7,282 nucleotides of DNA from Geobacillus icigianus (GTDB taxonomy: Bacteria; Bacillota; Bacilli; Bacillales; Anoxybacillaceae). The notes beneath the pieces are model-generated. The model searched no databases and had not been told where the DNA came from. It saw only the letters and a list, made by a program, of their open reading frames with translations. Every line of letters starts with the position of its first letter. Positions within the stretch are counted from its first letter, which is position 1. Positions 1 to 6,409 of this stretch are shown here, piece by piece. The position numbers and the translations under genes are program-made. The DNA is taken from assembly GCF_000750005.1 (NCBI RefSeq), contig NZ_JPYA01000015.1, positions 1 through 7,282 on the forward strand, given 5' to 3'.

Positions 1-7
1 TCTTTTG

Positions 8-13
8 TACAAT
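8..13 (+). promoter_or_regulatory. possible -10 box (TACAAT) for the trmH gene
   Basis: TACAAT differs from the sigma-A consensus TATAAT at one position. Transcription would begin near base 20, giving a leader of about 28 nt that carries GGAGG and then the ATG at 48. The matching -35 element would lie before the window, so only half of the promoter can be judged. The box overlaps the more upstream ATG at 12, which argues against that ATG as the start if this promoter is real. Confidence 0.35.
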
Positions 14-34
14 GGAAAACACAAAAAGAGAAGC

Positions 35-39
35 GGAGG
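35..39 (+). promoter_or_regulatory. ribosome binding site deciding the trmH start
   Basis: GGAGG lies 8 nt before the ATG at 48, ideal spacing for a Bacillales gene. The alternative in-frame ATG at 12 has only T-rich sequence before it and no Shine-Dalgarno match. This site is the main reason for choosing the shorter, 246-residue protein. Confidence 0.75.
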
Positions 40-47
40 TTAGGCAG

Positions 48-788
48 ATGGAAGAACGGGAGGCGAAGGTGATCGTTGAACAGCTCCAAAAAGAAGGGCT
101 GCTCACCGAATCGACGCGCCCGGTTTGGGAAATGATTTTGCCGCGTCGGCTTCAGCGGATGCATGAGGTGCTGAACAAGCGCACCCGCTACATTACCGTG
201 ATGATGGAGGCGGTTGACGATCCACACAATCAGGCTGCGGTGCTGCGGACGGCGGAAGCGTTTGGCGTCCAAGATGTTTCCATTGTAGCCGGAAGGGCGC
301 CGTTTGCTCCGAACCGGCTTGTGACGCGCTATGCCGATCAATGGTTGACGTTGCATCAAAAGCCGGATGTGCAAACGGCGGTCGCCGACTTGAAACAGCG
401 CGGCTATCAAGTGTACGCAAGCTATTTGGGCGATGGAGCGGTTCCGCTCTCCGCCATCGATTTGTCGCGGCCGACGGCGCTGCTGTTTGGCAACGAGCAC
501 CGCGGCGTGTCGGAAGAGGCGCTTCGCCTAGCGGACGGAACGTTTGTCATTCCGATGCACGGGTTTGTGCAAAGCTTTAATATTTCCGTCGCCGCCGCGT
601 TGGCGCTCTATGATGTCACGGAACGGGCGCGCCGCCAAGTCGGTGAGCGCTACTATTTGTCGTTTGAGGAGAAACGGGCGCTTTATGAACAATGGATGTG
701 GCAGACGCTGCAGCCGCGCATCCGCAAACAGCTGGAACAACGAGGATATACGATGGGGAAAGGCGGACAGCCGGGTTCCTTTCAGTAA
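48..788 (+). CDS. trmH: TrmH-type tRNA (guanosine-18-2'-O)-methyltransferase, SPOUT family
   Basis: This is a cytosolic methyltransferase that transfers a methyl group from S-adenosylmethionine to a ribose 2'-OH; for the TrmH group the target is G18 in the tRNA D-loop. The 246-residue protein shows the three SPOUT/SpoU motifs: motif 1 around residues 57-73 (DPHN..., with N61 and catalytic-type R67), motif 2 at 145-154 (LLFGNEHRGV, with N149 and E150) and motif 3 at 168-185 (IPMHGFVQSFNISVAAAL, with S176 and N178). The spacing N61-R67-E150-S176-N178 matches N35-R41-E124-S150-N152 of Thermus TrmH as I recall it. A helical tail after residue 205 resembles the C-terminal extension of E. coli TrmH, favouring TrmH over RlmB or TrmL. 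The start at 48 is chosen for its GGAGG; a start at 12 would add 12 residues. The gene stands alone and ends in its own terminator. The family is certain; G18 specificity is inferred. Confidence 0.85.
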   Translation: MEEREAKVIVEQLQKEGLLTESTRPVWEMILPRRLQRMHEVLNKRTRYITVMMEAVDDPHNQAAVLRTAEAFGVQDVSIVAGRAPFAPNRLVTRYADQWLTLHQKPDVQTAVADLKQRGYQVYASYLGDGAVPLSAIDLSRPTALLFGNEHRGVSEEALRLADGTFVIPMHGFVQSFNISVAAALALYDVTERARRQVGERYYLSFEEKRALYEQWMWQTLQPRIRKQLEQRGYTMGKGGQPGSFQ

Positions 789-806
789 GGATACCCGGCT
801 GTTTTG
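767..806 (+). terminator. intrinsic terminator overlapping the end of trmH
   Basis: ACAGCCGGGT (767-776) pairs perfectly with ACCCGGCTGT (793-802), followed by a short T run (TTTTGCTTT). Inside the loop, TCCTT (777-781) can pair with AAGGA (787-791), extending the stem past a single bulged T. The stop codon TAA (786-788) lies inside the hairpin, so the 5' arm encodes the last residues of the protein. The T run is modest, but the stem is long and G+C-rich. Confidence 0.85.
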
Positions 807-841
807 CTTTGGACGGCCTCTGCGGGACATTGCCCATATAA

Positions 842-892
842 GGCATGGGAGGAAAACGGCTGTTCAAGTTTGTCCGCCTTTCCCATGTTGCC
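842..892. repeat. imperfect inverted repeat in the trmH-qoxA gap
   Basis: CATGGGA (844-850) pairs with TCCCATG (881-887). The pairing is extended outward by GG/CC (842-843 with 891-892, three unpaired bases) and inward by GG/CC (851-852 with 877-878) and CGG/CCG (857-859 with 874-876). ATGGG can alternatively pair with an upstream CCCAT (833-837). There is no T run after it and no coding potential I would trust. It could be a protein site, a remnant of a repeat element, or chance; I do not recognise it. Confidence 0.3.
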
Positions 893-919
893 TAATAGAG
901 GAAAAGAAGTGGCGATTTC

Positions 920-949
920 TTGAACAATGATTGAACAGTTTGTGACAAA
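920..949 (+). promoter_or_regulatory. direct repeat plus palindrome upstream of the qox promoter
   Basis: TTGAACA occurs at 920-926 and again at 931-937, an 11-bp period that places both copies on one face of the helix. It is followed at once by the odd-centred palindrome TTTGTGACAAA (939-949). TTGTGAC (940-946) matches six of seven bases of the TTGTGAA core described for ResD boxes in Bacillus, and TGTGA is also a half site for Fnr and Rex; no second half (TCACA) follows. The location, roughly 75-105 bp before the likely transcription start, would suit an activator. Regulator identity is inference only. Confidence 0.3.
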
Positions 950-1006
950 TGTTTTGCTGATTTATGAATTTTTCCTTTTGTTCATTTCAACGATTTTCAA
1001 TTTTGA

Positions 1007-1017
1007 TATGGTAGAAA
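1007..1017 (+). promoter_or_regulatory. probable promoter (extended -10) of the qox operon
   Basis: TATGGTAGAAA contains TAGAAA (1012-1017) preceded by TGG, the TGn extension common in Bacillus extended -10 promoters, with a predicted start near 1024. No good -35 hexamer lies 17 bp upstream, which fits an extended -10 promoter or one that depends on an activator. An alternative reading is TATGGT (1007-1012) with TTTCAA (985-990) and a 16-bp spacer. The 120 bp before it is strongly A+T-rich, unlike the flanking genes. Confidence 0.45.
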
Positions 1018-1039
1018 CAAAGAGGAAGTGACATCGAAT

Positions 1040-1059
1040 CGCTCTGTTTGATCGGAGCG
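1040..1059 (+). promoter_or_regulatory. hairpin in the qoxA 5' leader
   Basis: CGCTCTG (1040-1046) pairs with CGGAGCG (1053-1059), a 7-bp stem with one G-U pair and a six-base loop (TTTGAT). It ends four bases before the ribosome binding site AAAGGGGGA (1063-1071). It is too short for a riboswitch and has no T run, so it is not a terminator. A role in mRNA 5'-end stability or ribosome access is possible but not shown. Confidence 0.4.
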
Positions 1060-1080
1060 GATAAAGGGGGATTGACAGCG

Positions 1081-1986
1081 ATGAAACGGGCAAAATGGCG
1101 GGCGTTGCTGATGGTGCCGCTTTTCCTTTTTCTTGGAGGCTGTGTGGAGCGCACAGCTGTGCTCAATCCGCAAGGGCCGGTGGCGCGCACGCAGTATGAT
1201 TTGATCATGTGGTCGATCGGTTTTATGTTGTTGATTATTGTGGTTGTTTTTACGTTGTTTGCCGTTTTTCTGATCCGTTATCGCGAAAAGCCGGAAAACG
1301 CTGATTATGAGCCGCCGGATGAGGAAGGGAATACGCTGCTTGAGATCGTCTGGACGGCCATTCCGATTTTGATTGTCGCTGCACTCGCTGTTCCGACGGT
1401 GAAGGCGACGTTTGCCTTGGAAAAGCCGCCGACGGAGAAAGTGAAGCCGATCACGATTCATGTAACGGCGGCAAACTGGAAGTGGATTTTCAGCTATCCG
1501 GAAGAAAACATCGAGACGGTCAACTACGTTCATATTCCAGCCGGCGTGCCGGTCAAGTTTAAGCTGACTTCCGTCGGGCCGATGAACTCGTTTTGGGTGC
1601 CGGAATTGGGCGGCCAAAAATACGCGATGGATGGCATGGAGACCGAGCTGATTTTGCAAGCGGACAAACCCGGTTCTTACATGGGGCGGAGCGCCAACTT
1701 TTCCGGGGAAAAGTTCGCCCATATGGAGTTTGAGGTCGTCGCGCAAACGGGAGCTGACTTCCGCAAATGGGTGAAGGAAGTGAAACAAACTGCACCGAAG
1801 CTCGATGAGAAAACATATACGCAAATTTTAAAACCGGGGCTTGTTGGGCGGATGACGTTTTCGAACACCCACTTGGAGTGGATTGACCATGCCAAGCAAA
1901 ACAGCCACCATGAAAACGGTCATTCGAAGGGTCGCGAGCATCAACGGGATGACGGCATGTCTGAAGGCCACCATCACGGAGAGTAG
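1081..1986 (+). CDS. qoxA: quinol oxidase subunit II (QoxA), lipoprotein without CuA
   Basis: QoxA is subunit II of the cytochrome aa3-600-type menaquinol oxidase, with its cupredoxin domain outside the membrane. The 301-residue protein starts with a basic n-region and a lipobox LGGC (18-21), predicting lipid attachment at C21. Transmembrane helices lie at about 40-66 and 85-108, and the cupredoxin domain spans about 122-223. Positions that bind CuA in cytochrome c oxidases are replaced: N169 for the first His (MNSFW), then S204, S208 and F212 for Cys, Cys and His; only M215 remains. This marks a quinol oxidase rather than a cytochrome c oxidase. The tail (270-301) is rich in His, Asp and Glu. 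The ATG at 1081 follows AAAGGGGGA by 9 nt; an upstream in-frame TTG at 1048 lacks a ribosome binding site and would spoil the signal peptide. It is the first gene of the operon, 18 nt before qoxB. Confidence 0.93.
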   Translation: MKRAKWRALLMVPLFLFLGGCVERTAVLNPQGPVARTQYDLIMWSIGFMLLIIVVVFTLFAVFLIRYREKPENADYEPPDEEGNTLLEIVWTAIPILIVAALAVPTVKATFALEKPPTEKVKPITIHVTAANWKWIFSYPEENIETVNYVHIPAGVPVKFKLTSVGPMNSFWVPELGGQKYAMDGMETELILQADKPGSYMGRSANFSGEKFAHMEFEVVAQTGADFRKWVKEVKQTAPKLDEKTYTQILKPGLVGRMTFSNTHLEWIDHAKQNSHHENGHSKGREHQRDDGMSEGHHHGE

Positions 1987-2004
1987 GAAAGGAGGAGCGA
2001 ACCG

Positions 2005-3951
2005 ATGAAGTGGAGCGAGTTTTTTGTCACCGGTGAGCCGCTCATTTATGCGGCCGATGTGGCGATCGTTTTAACGATGATCGGCATTGTGTTTGTATTG
2101 ACGTACTTTAAAAAGTGGAAATGGCTGTGGGACGAATGGCTTACGACCGTTGACCATAAAAAAATCGGGGTTATGTACATTATTTGCGCCGTCCTCATGC
2201 TGTTCCGCGGCGGCGTCGATGCGCTTTTGATGCGGGCGCAGCTGACCGCTCCGAACATGAAATTTCTTGATGCCCAGCACTATAATGAAATTTTCACGAC
2301 GCACGGGACGATTATGATTTTGTTTATGGCCATGCCGTTTATCATCGGTTTGATGAACATCGTCGTTCCGCTGCAAATCGGGGCGCGCGACGTCGCGTTT
2401 CCGTATTTGAACGCGTTGAGTTTTTGGCTCTTTTTCTTCGGGGCGTTGCTGTTTAACATTTCGTTCGTCATCGGCGGATCGCCGGATGCTGGATGGACGG
2501 CGTACTTCCCGTTGGCCGGGAACGAATTCAGCCATGGCGTCGGCAACAACTACTACGCCGTTGCCTTGCAAATTTCCGGGATTGGGACGCTCATGACCGG
2601 GATCAACTTCCTTGTCACGATTTTAAAAATGCGCGCGCCAGGCATGACGTTGATGCGCATGCCGATGTTTACGTGGACGATTCTTATTACGTGCGTGCTC
2701 ATTATTTTCGCTTTCCCGGTTTTGACGGTCGCCTTGGCGCTAATGACGTTCGATCGCGTATTTGGCACGCAGTTTTTCACGATGGCCAACGGCGGCATGT
2801 CGATGCTGTGGGCGAACTTGTTCTGGATTTGGGGCCACCCGGAAGTGTATATCGTGATTTTGCCGTCGTTCGGCATTTTTTCGGAAGTCGTCAGCACGTT
2901 TGCGCAAAAACGGCTGTTTGGCTATAAAGCGATGGTCGGTTCGATCGTCGGGATCGCTTTCTTGAGCTTTATCGTTTGGGTGCACCATTTCTTTACAATG
3001 GGTGCGGGCCCTGCGGTGAATTCAGCGTTCTCGATCACTACGATGGCGATCGCCATTCCGACCGGGGTGAAAGTGTTTAACTGGCTGTTTACGATCCGTA
3101 AAGGAAAAATTCGGTTTACGACGGCGATGCTTTGGTCGCTGGCGTTTATTCCGAATTTTGTCATCGGCGGTGTGACAGGGGTGATGCTGGCGATGGCGGC
3201 AGCCGATTACCAATATCATAACAGCTATTTTCTCATCGCCCACTTCCATTACGTGTTGATCGCGGGGACGGTGTTCGCCTGCTTTGCCGGCTTGCACTAC
3301 TGGTATCCGAAAATGTTTGGCCATATATTGAACGAGCGGCTCGGCAAATGGACGTTTTGGCTGTTTATGATCGGCTTTAACGTCTGCTTCTTCCCGATGT
3401 ATTTCCTCGGGCTGATGGGGATGACGCGCCGCATGTACACGTACTCAGACGGTCTCGGCTGGACGCCGCTGAACGTTGTCGCGACCGTTGGGGCGGTGCT
3501 GATGGGCATCGGGTTTATCGTGCTTTGCTATAACATTTATTACAGCGCGCGCTACGGCGAGCGCGACATGACCGGCGACCCGTGGAACGGGCGGACGCTC
3601 GAGTGGGCGACGGCATCGCCGCCGGTGCATTACAACTTCCCGGTGACGCCGGTGGTGGAAGATATCGATGCATATTGGGTGATGAAGAAAAAATATGGCG
3701 GCTTCCACGTGAAAGAAGAGGACTTGAAGCCGATCCATATGCCAAGCAACTCAGGACGTCCGTTTTGGATGTCGGTGGCATTTTTCGTCGCCGGATTCGG
3801 CCTTGTGTTCAAATGGTTTGCGCTAGCAATAGCAGGTGCGCTGTTCATTGTGCTCGGATTGATTCTCCGCTCGTTTGAAGACGATGACGGCTACTATATT
3901 CCGGTTGATGAGATTAAACGGATGGAACGGGCGGCGCGAAAGGGGGCGTAA
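2005..3951 (+). CDS. qoxB: quinol oxidase subunit I (QoxB), haem-copper catalytic subunit
   Basis: QoxB is the catalytic, proton-pumping core: it oxidises quinol, reduces oxygen to water and carries both haems and CuB. Its 648 residues match the usual length, with an extra N-terminal helix (about 14-35), the twelve-helix core and further C-terminal helices near 590-623. Using E. coli CyoB with an offset of six as guide, I see low-spin haem ligands H100 and H415, high-spin haem ligand H413, CuB ligands H278, H327 and H328 with cross-link Tyr Y282 (GHPEVY), D-channel residues N118, D129, N136 and E280, K-channel K356 and T353, and haem-propionate R475/R476. The quinol-site set is R68, D72, H92 and E95. 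No expected catalytic residue is missing. A perfect AAAGGAGG (1988-1995) precedes the ATG by 9 nt. The haem type (a or o) cannot be read from sequence. Confidence 0.97.
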   Translation: MKWSEFFVTGEPLIYAADVAIVLTMIGIVFVLTYFKKWKWLWDEWLTTVDHKKIGVMYIICAVLMLFRGGVDALLMRAQLTAPNMKFLDAQHYNEIFTTHGTIMILFMAMPFIIGLMNIVVPLQIGARDVAFPYLNALSFWLFFFGALLFNISFVIGGSPDAGWTAYFPLAGNEFSHGVGNNYYAVALQISGIGTLMTGINFLVTILKMRAPGMTLMRMPMFTWTILITCVLIIFAFPVLTVALALMTFDRVFGTQFFTMANGGMSMLWANLFWIWGHPEVYIVILPSFGIFSEVVSTFAQKRLFGYKAMVGSIVGIAFLSFIVWVHHFFTMGAGPAVNSAFSITTMAIAIPTGVKVFNWLFTIRKGKIRFTTAMLWSLAFIPNFVIGGVTGVMLAMAAADYQYHNSYFLIAHFHYVLIAGTVFACFAGLHYWYPKMFGHILNERLGKWTFWLFMIGFNVCFFPMYFLGLMGMTRRMYTYSDGLGWTPLNVVATVGAVLMGIGFIVLCYNIYYSARYGERDMTGDPWNGRTLEWATASPPVHYNFPVTPVVEDIDAYWVMKKKYGGFHVKEEDLKPIHMPSNSGRPFWMSVAFFVAGFGLVFKWFALAIAGALFIVLGLILRSFEDDDGYYIPVDEIKRMERAARKGA

Positions 3952-3954
3952 CGA

Positions 3955-4569
3955 ATGGGAGAAGCGGCACATCGTTATGATGAAACAATGCCATTGGAGT
4001 ATCGGACACAAGAGAGTCGATTGAACATATTGGGCTTTTGGATTTTTCTCGGGGCGGAAGTCGCGTTGTTTGCGACGCTGTTTGCGACGTATCTCGTCTT
4101 GTTTCAACGGACCGGCTCCGGACCGACGGCAGGCGAGCTGTTTGAGGTAAAAGACGTTTTGATTGAAACGCTGTTGCTGTTAACGAGCAGTTTTACGTGC
4201 GGGCTGGCTATTTTTGAAATGCGGCGCGGCCGCATGAGCGGGCTGATCGCTTGGCTGTTGGTCACGCTGCTGCTTGGCGCGGGGTTCATCACATTTGAAC
4301 TTCGCGAGTTCATCCATTACGTCCATGAAGGGGCGACGATGCAGACGAGCGCCTTTCTGTCCAGCTTCTTTGTGCTTGTCGGCACGCACGGCGCCCACGT
4401 CAGTTTAGGGATCGCCTGGATGATTCTCATCATTATTCAGCTCCTCCAGCGAGGGTTGACGGCGAAAACGGCTCGCAAAGTGTTTATCGTCAGCTTATAT
4501 TGGCACTTTTTGGACGTCGTTTGGATTTTCATCTTCACGCTCGTCTATTTGTTAGGGATGGTGATCTAA
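3955..4569 (+). CDS. qoxC: quinol oxidase subunit III (QoxC)
   Basis: QoxC is the membrane subunit III of the quinol oxidase, of the COX3 family, thought to stabilise subunit I and sustain proton uptake. The 204 residues form five hydrophobic helices (about 25-50, 68-88, 97-117, 133-160, 176-202), the bacterial quinol oxidase pattern that lacks the first two helices of mitochondrial COX3. Recognisable motifs are FELREF (114-119), GTHGAHVSLG (143-152) and SLYWHFLDVVWIFIF (180-194). The start lies only 3 nt after the qoxB stop, and its ribosome binding site AAAGGGGG (3939-3946 region) is inside the last codons of qoxB, so translation of the two is probably coupled. Confidence 0.95.
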   Translation: MGEAAHRYDETMPLEYRTQESRLNILGFWIFLGAEVALFATLFATYLVLFQRTGSGPTAGELFEVKDVLIETLLLLTSSFTCGLAIFEMRRGRMSGLIAWLLVTLLLGAGFITFELREFIHYVHEGATMQTSAFLSSFFVLVGTHGAHVSLGIAWMILIIIQLLQRGLTAKTARKVFIVSLYWHFLDVVWIFIFTLVYLLGMVI

Positions 4570-4570
4570 C

Positions 4571-4870
4571 ATGGGCGCGAACAGCCATCAAGAATCATTT
4601 CCGTGGAAACATATCATCGGGTTTTTGTTGTCGCTTGTTTTGACGTTTGCGGCGCTTTGGGTGGCGCTCTCGTCCGGGCTGCCGCTCAAGGCGGTCATTG
4701 GCATCATTGTGCTGTTTGCCGTCATCCAAGCCAGTTTGCAGCTGTTTATGTTCATGCACGTCAACGAAAGCGACAGCGGCCGCATGCAGACGTTCAATAT
4801 GATGTACAGTTTCTTTATCGCGGTTGTCGTTGTCGCCGGTTCGATTTGGGTCATGCAGTTTGTGTTGTAG
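4571..4870 (+). CDS. qoxD: quinol oxidase subunit IV (QoxD)
   Basis: QoxD is the small membrane subunit IV of the quinol oxidase; the related E. coli CyoD is thought to assist assembly of the metal centres. The 99-residue protein has three hydrophobic helices (about 13-34, 40-62 and 76-98) and the family motif LQLFMFMHVN (56-65). It is shorter than some Bacillus homologues but ends cleanly 4 nt before a terminator hairpin, so it looks complete. The ATG follows the qoxC stop by a single base. Only a weak AGGGATGG precedes it, in keeping with translational coupling to qoxC. Confidence 0.92.
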   Translation: MGANSHQESFPWKHIIGFLLSLVLTFAALWVALSSGLPLKAVIGIIVLFAVIQASLQLFMFMHVNESDSGRMQTFNMMYSFFIAVVVVAGSIWVMQFVL

Positions 4871-4874
4871 AGCG

Positions 4875-4905
4875 AAGCTGGCCGAGTCCACGGCCAGCTT
4901 TTTTT
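4875..4905 (+). terminator. intrinsic terminator of the qox operon
   Basis: AAGCTGGCCG (4875-4884) and CGGCCAGCTT (4891-4900) form a perfect 10-bp stem with a six-base loop (AGTCCA), followed by TTTTT (4901-4905). On the opposite strand the hairpin is followed by only a broken pyrimidine run, so it acts chiefly on the plus strand. It begins 4 nt after the qoxD stop. Confidence 0.95.
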
Positions 4906-4930
4906 CTATCCTAAAAGACGAGGCGAAAGC

Positions 4931-4946
4931 ACGGCGTTTCCGCCGT
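4931..4946. repeat. small hairpin between the convergent terminators
   Basis: ACGGCG (4931-4936) and CGCCGT (4941-4946) form a 6-bp stem with a four-base loop (TTTC). It sits between the plus-strand and minus-strand terminators, directly beyond the T run of the minus-strand terminator. It may be an accessory or back-up stop for read-through from either side, or chance. Confidence 0.4.
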
Positions 4947-4980
4947 AAAAAAGCGTCTTGCCTTCAATGGGGCAAGACGC
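4947..4980 (-). terminator. intrinsic terminator of the artJMP operon
   Basis: Read on the minus strand, GCGTCTTGCC (4980-4971) and GGCAAGACGC (4962-4953) form a perfect 10-bp stem with an 8-nt loop, followed immediately by TTTTTT (4952-4947). It starts 2 nt after the artP stop codon. Confidence 0.95.
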
Positions 4981-4982
4981 GT

Positions 4983-5705
4983 TTACAATACTTTGGACAA
5001 AAATGCTTTCGTCCGCTCGTGCTGCGGGCGATCAAACAACTCTTTCGGCTTTCCTTCTTCGACGATGTAGCCGCCGTCCATAAACAAGACGCGGTCGCCG
5101 ACTTCGCGGGCAAAGCCCATTTCATGGGTGACGACAACCATCGTCATCCCTTCATTGGCCAGCTGCTTCATCACGGAGAGCACTTCCCCGACCATTTCCG
5201 GGTCAAGCGCTGAGGTCGGCTCGTCAAAGAGCATGATTTTCGGCTCCATGGCGAGCGCACGGGCGATGGCGACGCGCTGCGCCTGTCCGCCGGAAAGGGA
5301 ATCCGGATAGGCGTGCGCTTTATCTTGCAAACCGACTTTGGCGAGCAGCTCCATCGCTTTCGCTTCCGCTTTTTCGCGCGGCCATTGGCGCACTTTCATC
5401 GGTGCGAGCGTAATGTTGTTGAGCACCGTCATATGCGGGAACAAGTTGAAGCGTTGAAACACCATGCCGACTTCTTCCCGCACTTTATTTAAATTCGTGC
5501 CTTTCGCCTTCAAATTGATGCCGTCAATAATAATTTCACCTTCATCGAAATCTTCAAGGAGGTTTAAGCAGCGCAAAAACGTCGATTTCCCCGAACCCGA
5601 CGGGCCGATGACCACGACGACTTCTCCTTCGCGGATATGGACGTCGATTCCTTTCAATACTTGAAGCGAACCAAACGATTTTTTCAGCTGGCGTACGTCG
5701 ATCAT
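4983..5705 (-). CDS. artP: basic/polar amino-acid ABC transporter ATPase (ArtP; GlnQ family)
   Basis: ArtP is the cytosolic ATP-hydrolysing subunit that powers amino-acid import through ArtM. The 240-residue protein, normal for the family, carries Walker A GPSGSGKS (34-41), Q-loop Q84, signature LSGGQ (137-141), Walker B IMLFDE (157-162) with catalytic E162, D-loop SALD (165-168) and switch H194. From memory the sequence is very close to ArtP of Geobacillus stearothermophilus, which has known structures; many annotations would call it GlnQ. The ATG overlaps the artM stop by 4 nt (ATGA), which implies translational coupling and matched amounts. A purine-rich AAAGGAAG lies further upstream inside artM. 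No required residue is missing. The ATPase role is certain; the substrate class follows from the binding protein. Confidence 0.95.
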   Translation of the reverse strand: MIDVRQLKKSFGSLQVLKGIDVHIREGEVVVVIGPSGSGKSTFLRCLNLLEDFDEGEIIIDGINLKAKGTNLNKVREEVGMVFQRFNLFPHMTVLNNITLAPMKVRQWPREKAEAKAMELLAKVGLQDKAHAYPDSLSGGQAQRVAIARALAMEPKIMLFDEPTSALDPEMVGEVLSVMKQLANEGMTMVVVTHEMGFAREVGDRVLFMDGGYIVEEGKPKELFDRPQHERTKAFLSKVL

Positions 5706-6358
5706 TGGGTCGAATACTTCCTTTCAAGATAATGTGACAGTTTGCTTAACGACAATGTCAAAACAAGATAAACGAACGCAACGGTCAAATACGGCTCCCA
5801 GACGCGATAATATTCGCCGGCGGCCGCTTTTCCCCAGTACATCATTTCCGGAGCGGCGATGACCATGCCGAGCGAGGAATCTTTAATCAAAACGATAAAC
5901 TCGTTCGCAAACGGTGGAATCATTCGCTTCAACGCCTGCGGCAAGATGATGTAACGCATGGCTTGCGCGTGGGTCATCCCGAGCGAGCGAGCCGCTTCCA
6001 TTTGTCCTTTATCGATCGATTGGATGCCGGCGCGGAAAATTTCTGCGACGTAGGCAGCCGAGTTCAGTGACAGCGAGACGGCTAAGGAAACGATGGCATT
6101 CGGTTCGGCAAGCAAGAGCGGCATGGCGCCGAAATGGACGAGCAAAATTTGCACGACGAGCGGCGTGCCGCGGAAAAAGTTGATGTACCAAGTAAAAGGA
6201 AGACGGACGAGCGGATGATGGGCCATTTTGCCAAGGCCGATGAACAGGCCGAGGATGAGGCCGAAGATGATGCCGACCAATGACACGCCGATCGTCGCCA
6301 GCAGCCCTTGGAAAAAGTAAGGCGCATACTCAACAATAATGTCAAAACGGAAATCCAT
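5702..6358 (-). CDS. artM: basic/polar amino-acid ABC transporter permease (ArtM)
   Basis: ArtM is the membrane channel subunit of a His/Glu/Gln/Arg-type importer (HisMQ/GlnP permease family). As the only permease gene here, it presumably forms a homodimer. The 218-residue protein has about five hydrophobic helices (near 16-42, 60-83, 87-108, 150-170 and 190-208), the family motif FRGTPLVVQ (62-70) and the EAA loop that docks to the ATPase ([13 protein letters not shown], 121-133). The ATG at 6358 is chosen because AAAGGTGA ends 5 nt before it. An in-frame GTG at 6367 would add three residues but lies within that ribosome binding site. It overlaps artP by 4 nt and follows artJ after 68 nt containing a hairpin. 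GlnP would be an equally common label. Confidence 0.93.
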   Translation of the reverse strand: MDFRFDIIVEYAPYFFQGLLATIGVSLVGIIFGLILGLFIGLGKMAHHPLVRLPFTWYINFFRGTPLVVQILLVHFGAMPLLLAEPNAIVSLAVSLSLNSAAYVAEIFRAGIQSIDKGQMEAARSLGMTHAQAMRYIILPQALKRMIPPFANEFIVLIKDSSLGMVIAAPEMMYWGKAAAGEYYRVWEPYLTVAFVYLVLTLSLSKLSHYLERKYSTQ

Positions 6359-6363
6359 TGATC

Positions 6364-6371
6364 TCACCTTT
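6364..6371 (-). promoter_or_regulatory. ribosome binding site deciding the artM start
   Basis: On the minus strand AAAGGTGA (6371-6364) precedes the ATG at 6358 with 5 nt between. It overlaps the in-frame GTG (6367-6365), so that GTG cannot be served by it. This supports the 218-residue form of the permease. Confidence 0.7.
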
Positions 6372-6378
6372 CTCTACG

Positions 6379-6409
6379 AAAAATGCGTAACTTGTTGGCA
6401 GTTACGCAT
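6379..6409 (-). terminator. intercistronic hairpin with short T run (partial terminator)
   Basis: On the minus strand ATGCGTAAC (6409-6401) and GTTACGCAT (6391-6383) form a perfect 9-bp stem with a 9-nt loop, followed by TTTT and then CG. It lies in the 68-nt gap between artJ and artM. The moderate stem and short T run suggest a leaky terminator, or an RNA-stabilising hairpin at the 3' end of an artJ message, either of which would leave artM-artP expressed at a lower level than artJ. That effect is inferred. Confidence 0.7.

Noticed and set aside
544..930. Open frame of 128 codons overlapping the end of trmH and the intergenic gap
   Set aside because: It runs through the trmH terminator, has no ribosome binding site and shows no domain. 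The part after 800 has no conserved-looking features.
939..960. Full Rex or Fnr operator
   Set aside because: Only one half site (TGTGA) is present; the expected TCACA at the proper spacing is replaced by TTTTG. It is kept only as a ResD-like or half-site candidate.
1028..1051. Possible seven-codon leader peptide (GTG...TGA) in the qoxA leader
   Set aside because: The purine-rich AGAGGAA directly abuts the GTG, which is too close for initiation, and no amino-acid bias or attenuator structure accompanies it.
1048..1080. Upstream TTG start for qoxA
   Set aside because: It would place the AAAGGGGGA ribosome binding site inside the gene and add polar residues before the signal peptide. The ATG at 1081 fits both features.
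997..1824. Long open frame on the minus strand opposite qoxA (about 275 codons)
   Set aside because: It is a shadow of qoxA: low-complexity Arg/His-rich translation, no ribosome binding site, no recognisable domain, and it runs across the qox promoter.
2493..2927. Open frame of 144 codons on the plus strand inside qoxB
   Set aside because: It lies in a shifted frame within highly conserved oxidase sequence. Its composition follows from the G+C-rich third positions of qoxB.
1081..4870. Cytochrome c oxidase (caa3 type) instead of quinol oxidase
   Set aside because: Subunit II lacks the CuA Cys and His ligands and has no haem c CXXCH motif, and subunit I carries the quinol-site residues.
4911..4982. 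Riboswitch or antitermination element between the operons
   Set aside because: The complementary segments lie after the ends of both operons rather than before a gene, so there is nothing downstream in sense for them to regulate.
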